From JAQUBU01 sp036677685 (GTDB lineage: Bacteria > Bacillota > Syntrophomonadia > Syntrophomonadales > Syntrophomonadaceae), in assembly GCA_036677685.1 (NCBI GenBank), contig JAVBWA010000010.1, positions 1 to 64,000 on the forward strand: 64,000 nucleotides of DNA, in the 5' to 3' direction. Positions within the stretch are counted from its first letter, which is position 1. Each line of letters opens with the position of its first letter. A program made the position numbers and the translations under genes. The notes beneath the pieces were generated by a model. The model was not told where the DNA came from, ran no database searches, and saw nothing but the letters and a program-made list of their open reading frames with translations. Below are positions 17,029-25,169 of the stretch, one piece after another.

Positions 17029-18279
17029 TTATTTTATTTTAGCACCCAATTGGCATAGTTTTTCGCTGATCTTTTCATAACCCCGGAAAATATGAATGGC
17101 ATCATCTATGATTGTCTCGCCGCGGGCTGCCAGTGCGCTTAAAATCAGAGCGGCTCCGGCGCGCAGATCAGTTGCTTTTACCCGTGCACCGTATAGGGTT
17201 GGGACTCCTTTGACCACTGCAGTATGTCCTTCAACCTTAATATTTGCTCCCATTCGTTTTAACTCGTCCACGATTTGAAAACGGTTTTCAAAAACATTCT
17301 CCACGATTACACTGGAGCCTTCGGCCAGGGATAATAAAGCCATCATCTGCGACTGCATATCGGTAGGGAACCCTGGATAAGGCAGAGTTTTAATATCCAC
17401 CGAGTGGATGTGCTTGCCACCTTTTACATGTACTCCTTCATCGGTTTCTTCCACGATGGCACCGGTCTCCTGCAACTTGGCCACAATCGGATGCAAATGC
17501 GTGGGTATAACGTTTTCGACCAGAACATCACCCTGGGATATCGCAGCCGCAATCATGTAGGTTCCGGCTTCAATGCGATCAGGTATGATAGCATAACGTC
17601 CTGCCTTGAGTTCATTAACACCTTCTATTTTAATTAAATCGGTACCGGCACCCCGTATTCTGGCTCCCATGGAATTGAGGAAATTAGCCAGATCGACAAT
17701 CTCCGGTTCTTTAGCAGCATTTTCGATAATACTCTGTCCCGGTGTTTTGGCGGCCATCATCATTATGTTTTCAGTAGCCCCCACGCTGGGAAAATCCAAA
17801 TAAACCCGGGCACCCGACGGTGTTTTGGCACGGGCATATATAAAACCATGTTCTATTTCTACTTCCGAGCCCAAGGCCTGTATGCCCTTGATATGAAGAT
17901 CCATGGGCCGTGATCCGATATCGCAGCCGCCGGGCAGTGAAATAACTGCCTCTCTTTCGCGGCCCAGCAAGGCTCCCAGAAACAAATTGGATGCTCTCAA
18001 TTTTTTAGACAGTTCATATGAGGTCTTGACTTTGACTGCTCCCTGCGGAGGGCAGATCGATAAACTTCCGTCTTCGTTCCAACGAGCATTTACTCCCACA
18101 TCATTGAGGATTTTGACCATAACCTCAACATCTCGTATACGGGGCAGGTTGTCGAGGATGGTTTCACCATCCGCCATAACACTGGCTACCAGCAGCACCA
18201 GGCCGGCATTTTTGGCTCCGCTGACCCGTACCCGGCCGTTTAGAGGATAGCCGCCCTCTATAACTAAACTGTTTTTCAA
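17029..18279 (-). CDS. murA: UDP-N-acetylglucosamine 1-carboxyvinyltransferase
   Basis: Transfers enolpyruvate from phosphoenolpyruvate to UDP-GlcNAc, the first committed step of peptidoglycan synthesis. The 416-residue protein has the six-fold repeated EPT fold, including SGAKNAGLVLL near the start, the catalytic-cysteine loop PGGCDIGSRPMDLHI near residue 115, and TDLRAGAALILSALAARGET near the end. The TTG start at 18279 is preceded by GAGAGGTG. It lies 21 bp after the metallopeptidase gene and about 900 bp after trxB on the same strand, so all three may be co-transcribed and end at the hairpin at 16977. Firmicutes often have two MurA copies; only one is in the window. Confidence 0.96.
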   Translation of the reverse strand: MKNSLVIEGGYPLNGRVRVSGAKNAGLVLLVASVMADGETILDNLPRIRDVEVMVKILNDVGVNARWNEDGSLSICPPQGAVKVKTSYELSKKLRASNLFLGALLGREREAVISLPGGCDIGSRPMDLHIKGIQALGSEVEIEHGFIYARAKTPSGARVYLDFPSVGATENIMMMAAKTPGQSIIENAAKEPEIVDLANFLNSMGARIRGAGTDLIKIEGVNELKAGRYAIIPDRIEAGTYMIAAAISQGDVLVENVIPTHLHPIVAKLQETGAIVEETDEGVHVKGGKHIHSVDIKTLPYPGFPTDMQSQMMALLSLAEGSSVIVENVFENRFQIVDELKRMGANIKVEGHTAVVKGVPTLYGARVKATDLRAGAALILSALAARGETIIDDAIHIFRGYEKISEKLCQLGAKIK

Positions 18280-18300
18280 GTCTTACACCTCTCGCCCAAA

Positions 18301-19137
18301 TTATTCATTTAAAGATTGATAAAAGTTCTTTTCAAAGCTATTATAGTTTATTCCCAAACATTCTTGCAGTGCCTGGGCCATAGTTTTGCCCTGACCCAGC
18401 CCCTCAAGTATATTGAAAACTTGGTCTTCACCGTATTGATCAACCATAAACTCCACAAGCTGCAGGGATTCCCAATAAGCTATCTGTTGATCAAGGCGGT
18501 CAAATTCACTGTCCAGTTTTTCAAGAGAATAATAGCTGAGTTCTCTCCCCCCGGTAAAGGGGTCGGCAAATTGAAAACCGGTTATTTGCTTTTCAGAATA
18601 CTGGGCAATTCCTTCAGTCCACCAGCGATTATAATTCCCCCGTGTAATTTCGTCAACCATTAAATGGGTAAACTCGTGGACCATTGGCCCCTCTTTTATG
18701 AACCGTTCCTTGATATCATCGCCGCTAAGCCATTCCCGGGGTGACAGTATACGGATGGATCCGCCCCAATATACACCCATGGCTTTTTCGTTTTTATCCC
18801 AGCCGAAACTGGATGCCAGGCTTTGTCCATTTGGATATACTATCAGAGTAGTCTTCCGGCTGGGTTCCCACCCAAATTCATCTTTAAGTGATAAGGCAGC
18901 TGCTTCGGCCGACTCCGCGATTAACGGAATGTAATCCTTATCCACGGAAGTATACTTGATTTTAAAATGCTGGGTCGACATCTCTTCAAAGCCCGCAGTC
19001 TTTAATTTGACTTCTTGTCCCACCATCACCCGCATAATAGCATTACTGTTTTTGCTTAGCAATAGGGCAAAAACCATGATTATCACAAGGACTAAAGCCG
19101 TGGTTTTATACACCTCGGCAGATTTAATTCCCCACAT
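18301..19137 (-). CDS. Membrane-anchored gluzincin metallopeptidase (peptidase MA-like)
   Basis: A 278-residue protein with one N-terminal transmembrane helix (VYKTTALVLVIIMVFALLL) and an extracellular zinc peptidase domain. The zinc motif HEFTHLMVDE is followed about 20 residues later by WWTEGIAQYSE, the third-ligand glutamate region of gluzincins. The start at 19137 is chosen because AGAGGGGAGAG stands 9 nt before its ATG; an upstream in-frame ATG at 19170 lacks such a site. Substrate unknown. Its position between trxB and murA suggests a cell-envelope role, which is inference. Confidence 0.85.
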   Translation of the reverse strand: MWGIKSAEVYKTTALVLVIIMVFALLLSKNSNAIMRVMVGQEVKLKTAGFEEMSTQHFKIKYTSVDKDYIPLIAESAEAAALSLKDEFGWEPSRKTTLIVYPNGQSLASSFGWDKNEKAMGVYWGGSIRILSPREWLSGDDIKERFIKEGPMVHEFTHLMVDEITRGNYNRWWTEGIAQYSEKQITGFQFADPFTGGRELSYYSLEKLDSEFDRLDQQIAYWESLQLVEFMVDQYGEDQVFNILEGLGQGKTMAQALQECLGINYNSFEKNFYQSLNE

Positions 19138-19207
19138 AAAAATTCTCTCCCCTCTGGACCCATTATACAATGGAGACCATTATCAAGGGGAAAGCAAATA
19201 GTGGGCC

Positions 19208-20116
19208 TTATTCCTTCAAATACTCAGTTACGGCTATTCCTGCCAGAGCTCCATCACCTACGGCAGTCGCCACCTGGCGCTCTTTTTTTACCCTGACGTC
19301 ACCGGCCGCAAATATACCGGAAGTGGAAGTGTTCATTTTCTCACCGGTTATAACGTAACCCTCTTCAGTATCCACAATATTTGCGCTAAAGTCGGCTCCC
19401 GATACCAGACCGATGCTGACAAAAAGCCCTTCGACTTCAAGGATTTCTTCGGCTCCGCTGTGTACATCCTGGAGTATCAGGCGTCTCATCAACGCGTCAC
19501 CCTCAACTCTTTTGACCACTTTGTTCAGCTTCAATTCTATCCGCTCATCAGCCAGCATTTTATCCACAGCCGTTTGATTAGCCCGGAATTGCTCCCGCCG
19601 GTGGATCAAATAAACCTTTGATGCAATATCAGCCAGGTATAAGGCTTCTTTAACCGCCGAATCGCCTCCGCCTACGACTGCCACAGGAACTCCATGGAAG
19701 AAAGCCCCATCGCAGGTCGCGCAGTAGGAAACCCCTCTCCCCAGAAATTCCTGTTCACCATCCACATCCAATTCACGCCGCCGGGCACCCACTGCGATAA
19801 TAACAGCACGCGCCAGGTATTCGCCTTCACTTGTAATTACTTTTTTGCTGGCCAGAGAATTTTCATCAATACCCAGAACTTCTTCCATTCTTATTTCAGC
19901 CCCAAAACGCTCCGCCTGCTTGCGAAAACTCTCCATTAAATCGGAGCCGTTGACCCCAAAAGGAAATCCCGGATAATTGTCAATTTGGTCGGTGCGAGCG
20001 GCATTCCCTCCGATTACAGCCCCCTCCAAAACCAGGGTTTTTAACCGGGCCCGGCCGGTATAGATGGCTGCGGTTAAACCCGCCGGACCGCCCCCAACAA
20101 TAACGACATCATACAT
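19208..20116 (-). CDS. trxB: Thioredoxin-disulfide reductase
   Basis: An FAD- and NADPH-dependent enzyme that reduces thioredoxin, supplying MsrB and ribonucleotide reductase. The 302-residue length is standard. The FAD motif GGGPAGLTAAIYTGRA is at about 8-23, the redox centre is CATC within YCATCDGAFF near 131-140, the NADPH motif is VVGGGDSAVKEALYL, and the C-terminal FAD site is GIFAAGDVR. GGAGAGGAGA precedes the ATG. A full family 1 repeat lies directly upstream, starting 30 bp before the start codon, so the promoter probably lies in or beyond the repeat. Likely co-transcribed with the metallopeptidase and murA downstream. Confidence 0.96.
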   Translation of the reverse strand: MYDVVIVGGGPAGLTAAIYTGRARLKTLVLEGAVIGGNAARTDQIDNYPGFPFGVNGSDLMESFRKQAERFGAEIRMEEVLGIDENSLASKKVITSEGEYLARAVIIAVGARRRELDVDGEQEFLGRGVSYCATCDGAFFHGVPVAVVGGGDSAVKEALYLADIASKVYLIHRREQFRANQTAVDKMLADERIELKLNKVVKRVEGDALMRRLILQDVHSGAEEILEVEGLFVSIGLVSGADFSANIVDTEEGYVITGEKMNTSTSGIFAAGDVRVKKERQVATAVGDGALAGIAVTEYLKE

Positions 20117-20146
20117 GAGCCAAATCTCCTCTCCTTGGCAAACTTA

Positions 20147-20342
20147 TATAACGAGGTGAACATATGTCCCCCACTTCTTTAAACGGTCGGGTTCCTATCA
20201 ACAAATCAACAAAACAGGCGACGGGTTCCAATCCCCCACCTCGTTGCAGCAGTGTGTTTCCCCCTATGAGGACCACTTATATTGATTCCCTTCGGGAATG
20301 ATTAAATTGTGTTGAAACTGCTCCGCAGTTTCTTCCGATGCT
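20147..20342 (-). repeat. Dispersed hairpin-rich element, family 1 (full copy, inverted)
   Basis: About 196 bp, reading on the minus strand from AGCATCGGAAGAAACTG to CCTCGTTATA, with the same series of hairpins as the copy at 14841. It fills the space between trxB and the M23 gene terminator. Confidence 0.9.
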
Positions 20343-20351
20343 ATAGTAAGA

Positions 20352-20384
20352 AATACAAAAACCCTGACCCTTTGAGGTCAGGGT
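20352..20384 (-). terminator. Terminator of the M23 peptidase gene
   Basis: Minus-strand stem ACCCTGACC/GGTCAGGGT (20384-20376 with 20369-20361) and 6-nt loop, followed by TTTTGTATTT. Confidence 0.9.
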
Positions 20385-20395
20385 AGGTTGGATGC

Positions 20396-21748
20396 TTAGT
20401 GTAAATAATCAAGGGGGTTTCGGAAAGAGCCACGGGAAAGTACTTCAAAATGAAGATGGGGACCGGTACTGCGCCCCGTAGAACCTACGGTTCCGATAGC
20501 CTGGCCCTTAACTACACTCTGGCCTTCAGAAACGCTAATGCTTGAACAATGGGCATAACGAGTAATTATCCCATTATTGTGATCGATTACAATGAAACGA
20601 CCGTAACCGCCCTGGTAAGAAGCAGACTTTACATAACCGCTGTCCGCCGCTCTAATGGTAGTACCGCTGCGGGCACCGATATCAATCCCGGTATGCCCCC
20701 CGCCGCGATAATACTGGGTGATAACCCCGTAAGCCGGCCAATCCAGAGCACCCGAACCACCGCGCGATGCCACCATCGTAACCTTGCTGCCCTTGACAAT
20801 AACTTTTTTAACAGCAGCCTTTATAATGGTTTCCTTTTTTACTTCGCGTTTACTGGTTATGCCATTATATTTGGTAGCTACATATTCCACCCGTTTTTCA
20901 CCATCCTGGCCGTCCTGTTTGACGCGAATGCCGCTCGCAGCTTTTTTGTCCACAATTATTTCAACTTCAAAAGGTATTGCTTCTACTTTATTTCCTTCTA
21001 CACTGGCTACCACATTTATGTAGGGTTTGCTCTTTAAGAGCAACAGTTCCTGCCCCAGATCCAGCTTATCAGTTTTAAGATGGTTGGCCACTACGATATC
21101 ATTTACATACATATCGTTACGCCGGGCGATCAACCATAGTGAATCACCGGATTTGACTATGTATTTTTCCGGATTATCGGTTCCGGTTTTAATCAATCCA
21201 TAGGCCTGTTTTTTATCCAGTAAATCGTGGGCCGAAACCTTTACGTCTTTCAACTGTACCTTTTCCATAAAGCCCAGATCCAGGAGTTTTTCACCCTCAT
21301 CGACCCATGCGTACTCCTGTTTGAGTTCCTTGAGTATTTGTTCTGCGGTCTTACGGTCGCTAACTAGAGCAACGTTTTTGCCGTTGACTATGATGGCGGT
21401 TCCCGATGTTTCAAATTGCAGGTATTTACCCAGATTACGTTCCAGTTCCGAGGCGGCAACGATTTGTTCTTCACTTACAAATACACGCTGGAAATCCAGT
21501 TGGTTTGCAAATTCCACATCATTGTGGCTTATTTTCTTTTCTTCGGCCAGTTTTTTGTCAATCAGTTCGTTTAATTGTTCAGGTTCTTTTACAACGAATG
21601 CCTTTTCCTTATCAACATATACCGCATAGGCGGGAACTTTGATTCCCAGTAAACTGGTCAGCCATATGAGCACCAACACAAGTACAGCAGATTCGAGCAT
21701 AATATAATGCTTGTCCTGCTGTAAGAACTTTTGCATTTTGTCTAACAT
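20396..21748 (-). CDS. LysM-G5-M23 peptidoglycan endopeptidase
   Basis: A 450-residue exported wall hydrolase anchored by an N-terminal transmembrane helix (about 18-40). After a coiled region come a LysM domain (YIVKSGDSLWLIARRN, about 228-275), a G5 domain (about 280-350), and a C-terminal M23 metallopeptidase (about 365-450). The zinc-binding elements are HTGIDIG, RYAHCS and HLHFEV. It would cleave peptide cross-bridges in peptidoglycan. The order matches the YabE/SpoIIQ-like wall enzymes of endospore formers. It is monocistronic, ending at a strong terminator. A TGTCGAA box upstream suggests Spo0A control. Confidence 0.93.
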   Translation of the reverse strand: MLDKMQKFLQQDKHYIMLESAVLVLVLIWLTSLLGIKVPAYAVYVDKEKAFVVKEPEQLNELIDKKLAEEKKISHNDVEFANQLDFQRVFVSEEQIVAASELERNLGKYLQFETSGTAIIVNGKNVALVSDRKTAEQILKELKQEYAWVDEGEKLLDLGFMEKVQLKDVKVSAHDLLDKKQAYGLIKTGTDNPEKYIVKSGDSLWLIARRNDMYVNDIVVANHLKTDKLDLGQELLLLKSKPYINVVASVEGNKVEAIPFEVEIIVDKKAASGIRVKQDGQDGEKRVEYVATKYNGITSKREVKKETIIKAAVKKVIVKGSKVTMVASRGGSGALDWPAYGVITQYYRGGGHTGIDIGARSGTTIRAADSGYVKSASYQGGYGRFIVIDHNNGIITRYAHCSSISVSEGQSVVKGQAIGTVGSTGRSTGPHLHFEVLSRGSFRNPLDYLH

Positions 21749-21800
21749 AATTAATCTCCATATCCAAATTTTATCCTTGTTCTGTTTTATTGATTTCTAT

Positions 21801-21830
21801 AATTTATGCTTAAAATCCTGCTTTTCGACA
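21801..21830 (-). promoter_or_regulatory. Candidate Spo0A box/promoter of the M23 gene
   Basis: On the minus strand TGTCGAA (21830-21824) matches the Spo0A box exactly and lies 17 bp before TAAATT (21806-21801), a -10-like hexamer. A Spo0A box at the -35 position is the known layout of Spo0A-activated sigma-A promoters. A seven-base match can arise by chance. Confidence 0.4.
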
Positions 21831-21938
21831 CCTTTTTTTCTATCCATTATTTACCTGACGCTTCTTTCCACAATATATAGTAGGTTAATAAAGCAATCTC
21901 TACTAGATCTGGAAACCGTCCAATTAAATTCGGAATAT

Positions 21939-23336
21939 TTAATAATTTTGCCGTGAATCCAAATCCTTCCTCAAGTCCAGGTAAATCGCACCTTCAATCC
22001 GCTTCATATGCATAGCACAACTGGGATAATGAGGAATACTGATATTTCCGTGCTGGCGGTAGGCCTGGGCATGGCATCCGCCCCCGCAAAAATAACGCAC
22101 CCAGCAGCGCTTACAATCCTTGTTTTTTAATTGATTGTTTTCAAACTTACTGCGGATTTTTCGGTTCACCTGGCCCTCTTGGAGGTTTCCCATATAAAAA
22201 TCATCTTCTCCCACAAATTGATGACAGGGATAGATATCTCCTTCGGGAGTTATAACCAGATATTCGATGCCGGCCCCGCAGCCAGTGCTGCGTTTGGCCA
22301 GACAGGGACCCTTTTGGAGGTTGAGATTATAATGAAAGAAATGGATGTGTTTTCCCTGGCGGTGATAATTTAATAGAAGTTCGGTAAGCCTTTCATACTC
22401 TTCCAAGACTTGCGGTAGATCGCTTTCCTGGATGGCAAAGCCGTTTTCCGGGCCAACTGCCGGTTCCAGTGAAACACAGTCAAACCCCAACTCGACCAAA
22501 TGCTCCAGGTCGCTGGCAAAATCAAGGTTCTGCCGGCTAAAGGTGCCGCGCACATAATAGCTTACCGGATTATGTTCAACCATTTTCTTAATCCGGGGCA
22601 GAATTAAATCATAACTGCCTGCTCCATTATTAAGGATTCGATGGCGGTCGTTGACTTCTTTTCTGCCATCCAGACTCAGTATGACTCCAATCTCATTGGC
22701 AATTACAAAGTCTATAACCTCATCATCAAGCAGGAGGGCATTGGTAGTCAGGGTAAAATTGAATTTCTTTCCGGTTTGCTCTTCACGTTGGCGGGCATAA
22801 GGCAGAAGTTCTTGCAGCATGGGTAAAACCAGCAGCGGCTCACCGCCGAAAAAATCGACTTCCAGATTTTTGATTGCTCCGCTTTGCTCAAACAGGAAAT
22901 CCAGGGCCTGCCGGGCGGTTGCCAGGGACATCAAGGCCGGGGGGCGGCCAAATTCTCCCTGCCCCGCAAAACAGTAGCGGCACTTCATATTACAGGCATG
23001 CGCAACATTGAGGCATATAGCTTTAATATGCAGATTGCTGAGGTTGACTTCAAGAACCTGACCCTCAGTAAACAGGCTTTCCGCCTGTATAGCTACTTCA
23101 AGTTCCAGGATAAGCTGATCAATTTCATCCTCAGTATAACCTGGGTTTTGCTTGGTTACATCAATTCTGGCCTTTTCCAAATCTCCCTGTTTGGCTATAA
23201 TTCCCTCCACCAATTGGTAAGCCAGATCATCCAGAATATGAATAGCTCCGCTGTTAACATCCAATAGTATGTTTAGCTCTTTGTAGCGAAATAAATGAAT
23301 ATTCGCCGCAAAATCATAATTGGCCAATGACCGCAA
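21939..23336 (-). CDS. SCIFF peptide radical-SAM/SPASM maturase
   Basis: A 465-residue radical S-adenosylmethionine enzyme expected to form Cys-Thr thioether cross-links in the SCIFF peptide encoded just upstream. The [4Fe-4S]-SAM motif is CNMKCRYC within HACNMKCRYCFAGQGEFG near residue 115. The C-terminal SPASM region has cysteines in GCGAGIEYLV, GDIYPCHQF, DCKRCWVRYFCGGGCHAQA and YPSCAMH. The length matches the family (about 450). AGGAGGAGAG precedes the TTG start. The pairing with the 47-residue peptide is what identifies the specific subfamily. A terminator-like hairpin and a 122-bp palindrome lie between peptide and enzyme genes. Confidence 0.93.
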   Translation of the reverse strand: MRSLANYDFAANIHLFRYKELNILLDVNSGAIHILDDLAYQLVEGIIAKQGDLEKARIDVTKQNPGYTEDEIDQLILELEVAIQAESLFTEGQVLEVNLSNLHIKAICLNVAHACNMKCRYCFAGQGEFGRPPALMSLATARQALDFLFEQSGAIKNLEVDFFGGEPLLVLPMLQELLPYARQREEQTGKKFNFTLTTNALLLDDEVIDFVIANEIGVILSLDGRKEVNDRHRILNNGAGSYDLILPRIKKMVEHNPVSYYVRGTFSRQNLDFASDLEHLVELGFDCVSLEPAVGPENGFAIQESDLPQVLEEYERLTELLLNYHRQGKHIHFFHYNLNLQKGPCLAKRSTGCGAGIEYLVITPEGDIYPCHQFVGEDDFYMGNLQEGQVNRKIRSKFENNQLKNKDCKRCWVRYFCGGGCHAQAYRQHGNISIPHYPSCAMHMKRIEGAIYLDLRKDLDSRQNY

Positions 23337-23383
23337 AATACTCTCCTCCTACCCCAACCTGACCGGTCACTTCCCTGCGGGCA

Positions 23384-23406
23384 CAAAAAAAGGGGCTTCT
23401 GCCCCT
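23384..23406 (-). terminator. Intercistronic terminator between SCIFF peptide and maturase genes
   Basis: Minus-strand AGGGGC (23406-23401), loop AGAA, GCCCCT (23396-23391), then a run of seven or more T to 23384. It lies about 50 bp before the maturase start codon, so most transcripts would end after the peptide gene. Confidence 0.8.
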
Positions 23407-23431
23407 CAGGCTGTCAATAATTTTATACTAG

Positions 23432-23553
23432 CAGACCGATCAAAAAACGTGAAGAGCAAGGCTTTCAAGAAGCCCGTGATTGAGGCGTACATAAGTACGT
23501 TGATTGAACGGGTTTCTTGAATAACGCAGCTATTCGCTTTTTTGGACGGTCTG
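23432..23553 (-). repeat. 122-bp imperfect palindrome after the SCIFF gene
   Basis: The inner arms 23464-23490 and 23495-23521 pair around ATAA with one internal mismatch block. The outer arms begin CAGACCG (23432) and end CGGTCTG (23553) and also pair, imperfectly. It starts 4 bp after the SCIFF stop codon. As RNA it would form one long rod; it could stabilise the peptide mRNA, or be a small mobile palindrome. Confidence 0.7.
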
Positions 23554-23556
23554 AGG

Positions 23557-23700
23557 CTACTGGTTCTTGCAGGTCTGATTACCTACGGTGCAGGAAGTCT
23601 TACAGGCCGACTGGCAGGAAGTTGCACACTCCCGGCAGTTGATTTTTTCTAAATCCCTCTTAAGACTGGGCTTCACTATTGTCTGAATATGTTTTTGCAA
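23557..23700 (-). CDS. SCIFF ribosomal peptide precursor (six cysteines)
   Basis: A 47-residue peptide with exactly six cysteines at 22, 25, 29, 33, 37 and 44. Its C-terminal half, CATSCQSACKTSCTVGNQTC, is the near-universal clostridial SCIFF signature. The adjacent radical-SAM enzyme is known in the family to make thioether links to this type of peptide. The TTG start at 23700 lies 7 nt after GGGGAGG; no ATG is available. The function of the mature product is unknown in the family. A long hairpin and a terminator follow immediately, so the peptide is probably made in excess of its maturase. Confidence 0.95.
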   Translation of the reverse strand: MQKHIQTIVKPSLKRDLEKINCRECATSCQSACKTSCTVGNQTCKNQ

Positions 23701-23735
23701 AACTTAACCTCCCCAAATTTTTAATTGATTAGCAA

Positions 23736-23912
23736 TTTAAGCATCGGTACAATCCCCTACGGGCACTATGATCTTAATGCTGCTGTGCAGCAAACTAATA
23801 ATTGAGCACTCACGATTACTACTGATTTCAATACTGCTTCGCAGTATAAGAATTTTAATGGAGCACCCTACGGGCACTACTGATTTTAGTGTTGCTTCGC
23901 AACAAAATATAA
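23736..23912. repeat. Three-unit palindromic array beside tRNA-Gly, related to family 1
   Basis: Three units of about 55-57 bp. Each has one short hairpin (GTTGCgaaGCAAC, TACTGCgaaGCAGTA, TGCTGCacaGCAGCA on the minus strand) followed by a diverged ATCAGTAGTGCCCGTAGGG-like segment. The outer edge reads TAAGCATCGG, the same as the left end of family 1, and the small hairpins resemble that element's. The array directly follows the tRNA 3' end on the tRNA strand and may serve as its terminator. It is not a CRISPR: no identical repeats or unique spacers. Confidence 0.65.
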
Positions 23913-23987
23913 TGGAGCGGGAAAAGGGGTTCGAACCCTCGACACCCGGCTTGGGAAGCCGGTGCTCTACCACTGAGCTACTCCCGC
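23913..23987 (-). tRNA. tRNA-Gly(CCC)
   Basis: A 75-nt cloverleaf with encoded CCA. The acceptor arm is GCGGGAG with TTCCCGC. The D arm includes AGCTCAGTGGTAGAGC. The anticodon stem CCGGC/GCCGG encloses the loop TTCCCAA, giving anticodon CCC, and the T arm has GGTTCGAACC. It has its own promoter upstream. Confidence 0.95.
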
Positions 23988-23996
23988 ATCAAGGTA

Positions 23997-24025
23997 ATTT
24001 TATAATATCGCCGTACAGTAGTCAA
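23997..24025 (-). promoter_or_regulatory. Promoter of tRNA-Gly
   Basis: Minus-strand TTGACT (24025-24020), 17 bp, TAAAAT (24002-23997). Both hexamers match the sigma-A consensus at five of six positions, ending 10 bp before the mature tRNA 5' end. Confidence 0.75.
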
Positions 24026-24112
24026 CTTTATTAAAACATCCTTAATTTGTGACTTTCAGCAGGCCCGGGCAACCGCCCCACTTGCGCAATAGGCAGTTGG
24101 GGCGATTTGAGT

Positions 24113-24310
24113 CTATTTACAACATATAAACGATTTTATCGTCCATCTTCGATAAAGGCAGTTGTAGCAGGATCTTGCTTCATCTGCTGTCATTTCGTCC
24201 TCATCATCGGGTTTGAAATGAGGACATTGCTCAGCTATTCGGGCAGCCAGTTCCCAATCTTCCTTGCCCCCTTTAAACTCGCGCTGGTCTTTCGAGTTAA
24301 TATCCCACAC
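24113..24310 (-). CDS. Small cysteine-containing protein of unknown function
   Basis: About 65 residues, acidic in the middle (KPDDEDEMTADEA), with a C-terminal block ARSCYNCLYRRW that contains a CxxC pair. Two further cysteines lie near the start of the acidic part and the C-terminus. A GAGGTGA site lies 7 nt before a GTG at 24310; a TTG one codon earlier is the alternative. It follows the TiaS-like gene on the same strand and may be the last gene of that operon. A metal-binding or redox role is possible from the cysteines but unproven. Confidence 0.6.
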   Translation of the reverse strand: MWDINSKDQREFKGGKEDWELAARIAEQCPHFKPDDEDEMTADEARSCYNCLYRRWTIKSFICCK

Positions 24311-24375
24311 CAAAACATCACCTCATTTATTTAATTTCCTTGCAAGATTTGAAGTTAGGAATGCATGAAAATCAA

Positions 24376-25116
24376 TTAAAAAACACGAAGCATATGGGTA
24401 GTGCTGGTCTGCCATTTGGGATGTTCAAGCTCCGTAGGGAAAACCATCAAGGTGTATTTATCATCCAGCAAGACTACTTTTACCTTTTCTCCCATCCTGA
24501 CAAATTCAATATCGCTAACATTCTCAAAATCCATGTTTTTTACCTGCTCAACAAAAGTCTGGTCTACAATTTCCTTAACGCTGGCAATATAATCTTCACC
24601 GGTTCCGACCTGCAGTTTACCGCGAAACTGCCCGTCATTGCCGGTCATTCGCAGCCCGGCGGCAGCCAGGGCTCCAATTATACCTTTACCCGTACCATTT
24701 AGTTCAAATACATATAAACCTGGTCGAGTGGCTAGTTCCAAAGTTTCATTCTTCTTCACCAGTCCCTCTTTAACCCGATATGCATATTCGATGAGTTCAT
24801 TGGGGTTTTCCATAAGTTCCGGAACGGCTATAGCCAATCCGGCATTGGAATCCCTGGTTCCGGTTGACCTTATCAACTCACAGGCATAATCAATAAATTC
24901 GTTCAGGTATTGTTCATTAATGTCCGCCGCCAAACTGCGGGCCGTATTATGTTTTTTGCAGTCGGTAGCAGGGTTGGGGTAGAGGCGGTGACGGCTCGGA
25001 ATAGCGCTCCGCCCCCATCCTTTGGCTTCTATATATTTACCCAGCAGGGAAACGGTTTCTCCAGCTTTACCACCATCAAGCTGCCGGGAATCATCCAAAG
25101 CCACATATATTTTCAT
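24376..25116 (-). CDS. TiaS-like protein, second paralogue with altered active-site motif
   Basis: A 246-residue paralogue of the protein at 25416. Both resemble the N-terminal kinase-like and ferredoxin-like half of archaeal TiaS (tRNA-Ile2 agmatinylcytidine synthetase). Conserved blocks are GTGKGIIGALAAAGLRMTGN and the N-terminal MKIYVALDDSRQLDGG. In true TiaS and in the paralogue this N-terminal motif reads DDTDS; here the second Asp is replaced (DDSRQ), so catalysis may be lost or changed. The ATG at 25116 follows GGAGGTTCATTA; an in-frame codon at 25137 has no site. The OB-fold and zinc-ribbon tRNA-binding domains of TiaS are absent, so tRNA modification should not be assumed. Confidence 0.65.
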   Translation of the reverse strand: MKIYVALDDSRQLDGGKAGETVSLLGKYIEAKGWGRSAIPSRHRLYPNPATDCKKHNTARSLAADINEQYLNEFIDYACELIRSTGTRDSNAGLAIAVPELMENPNELIEYAYRVKEGLVKKNETLELATRPGLYVFELNGTGKGIIGALAAAGLRMTGNDGQFRGKLQVGTGEDYIASVKEIVDQTFVEQVKNMDFENVSDIEFVRMGEKVKVVLLDDKYTLMVFPTELEHPKWQTSTTHMLRVF

Positions 25117-25169
25117 TAATGAACCTCCATCTCTCAATATTAATAGAACGAGCCTTAAAGCGGACAGCC

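Noticed and set aside
23736..23912. CRISPR array
   Set aside because: Units are diverged from each other, the hairpin stems differ, there are no unique spacers of uniform length, and no cas gene is present.
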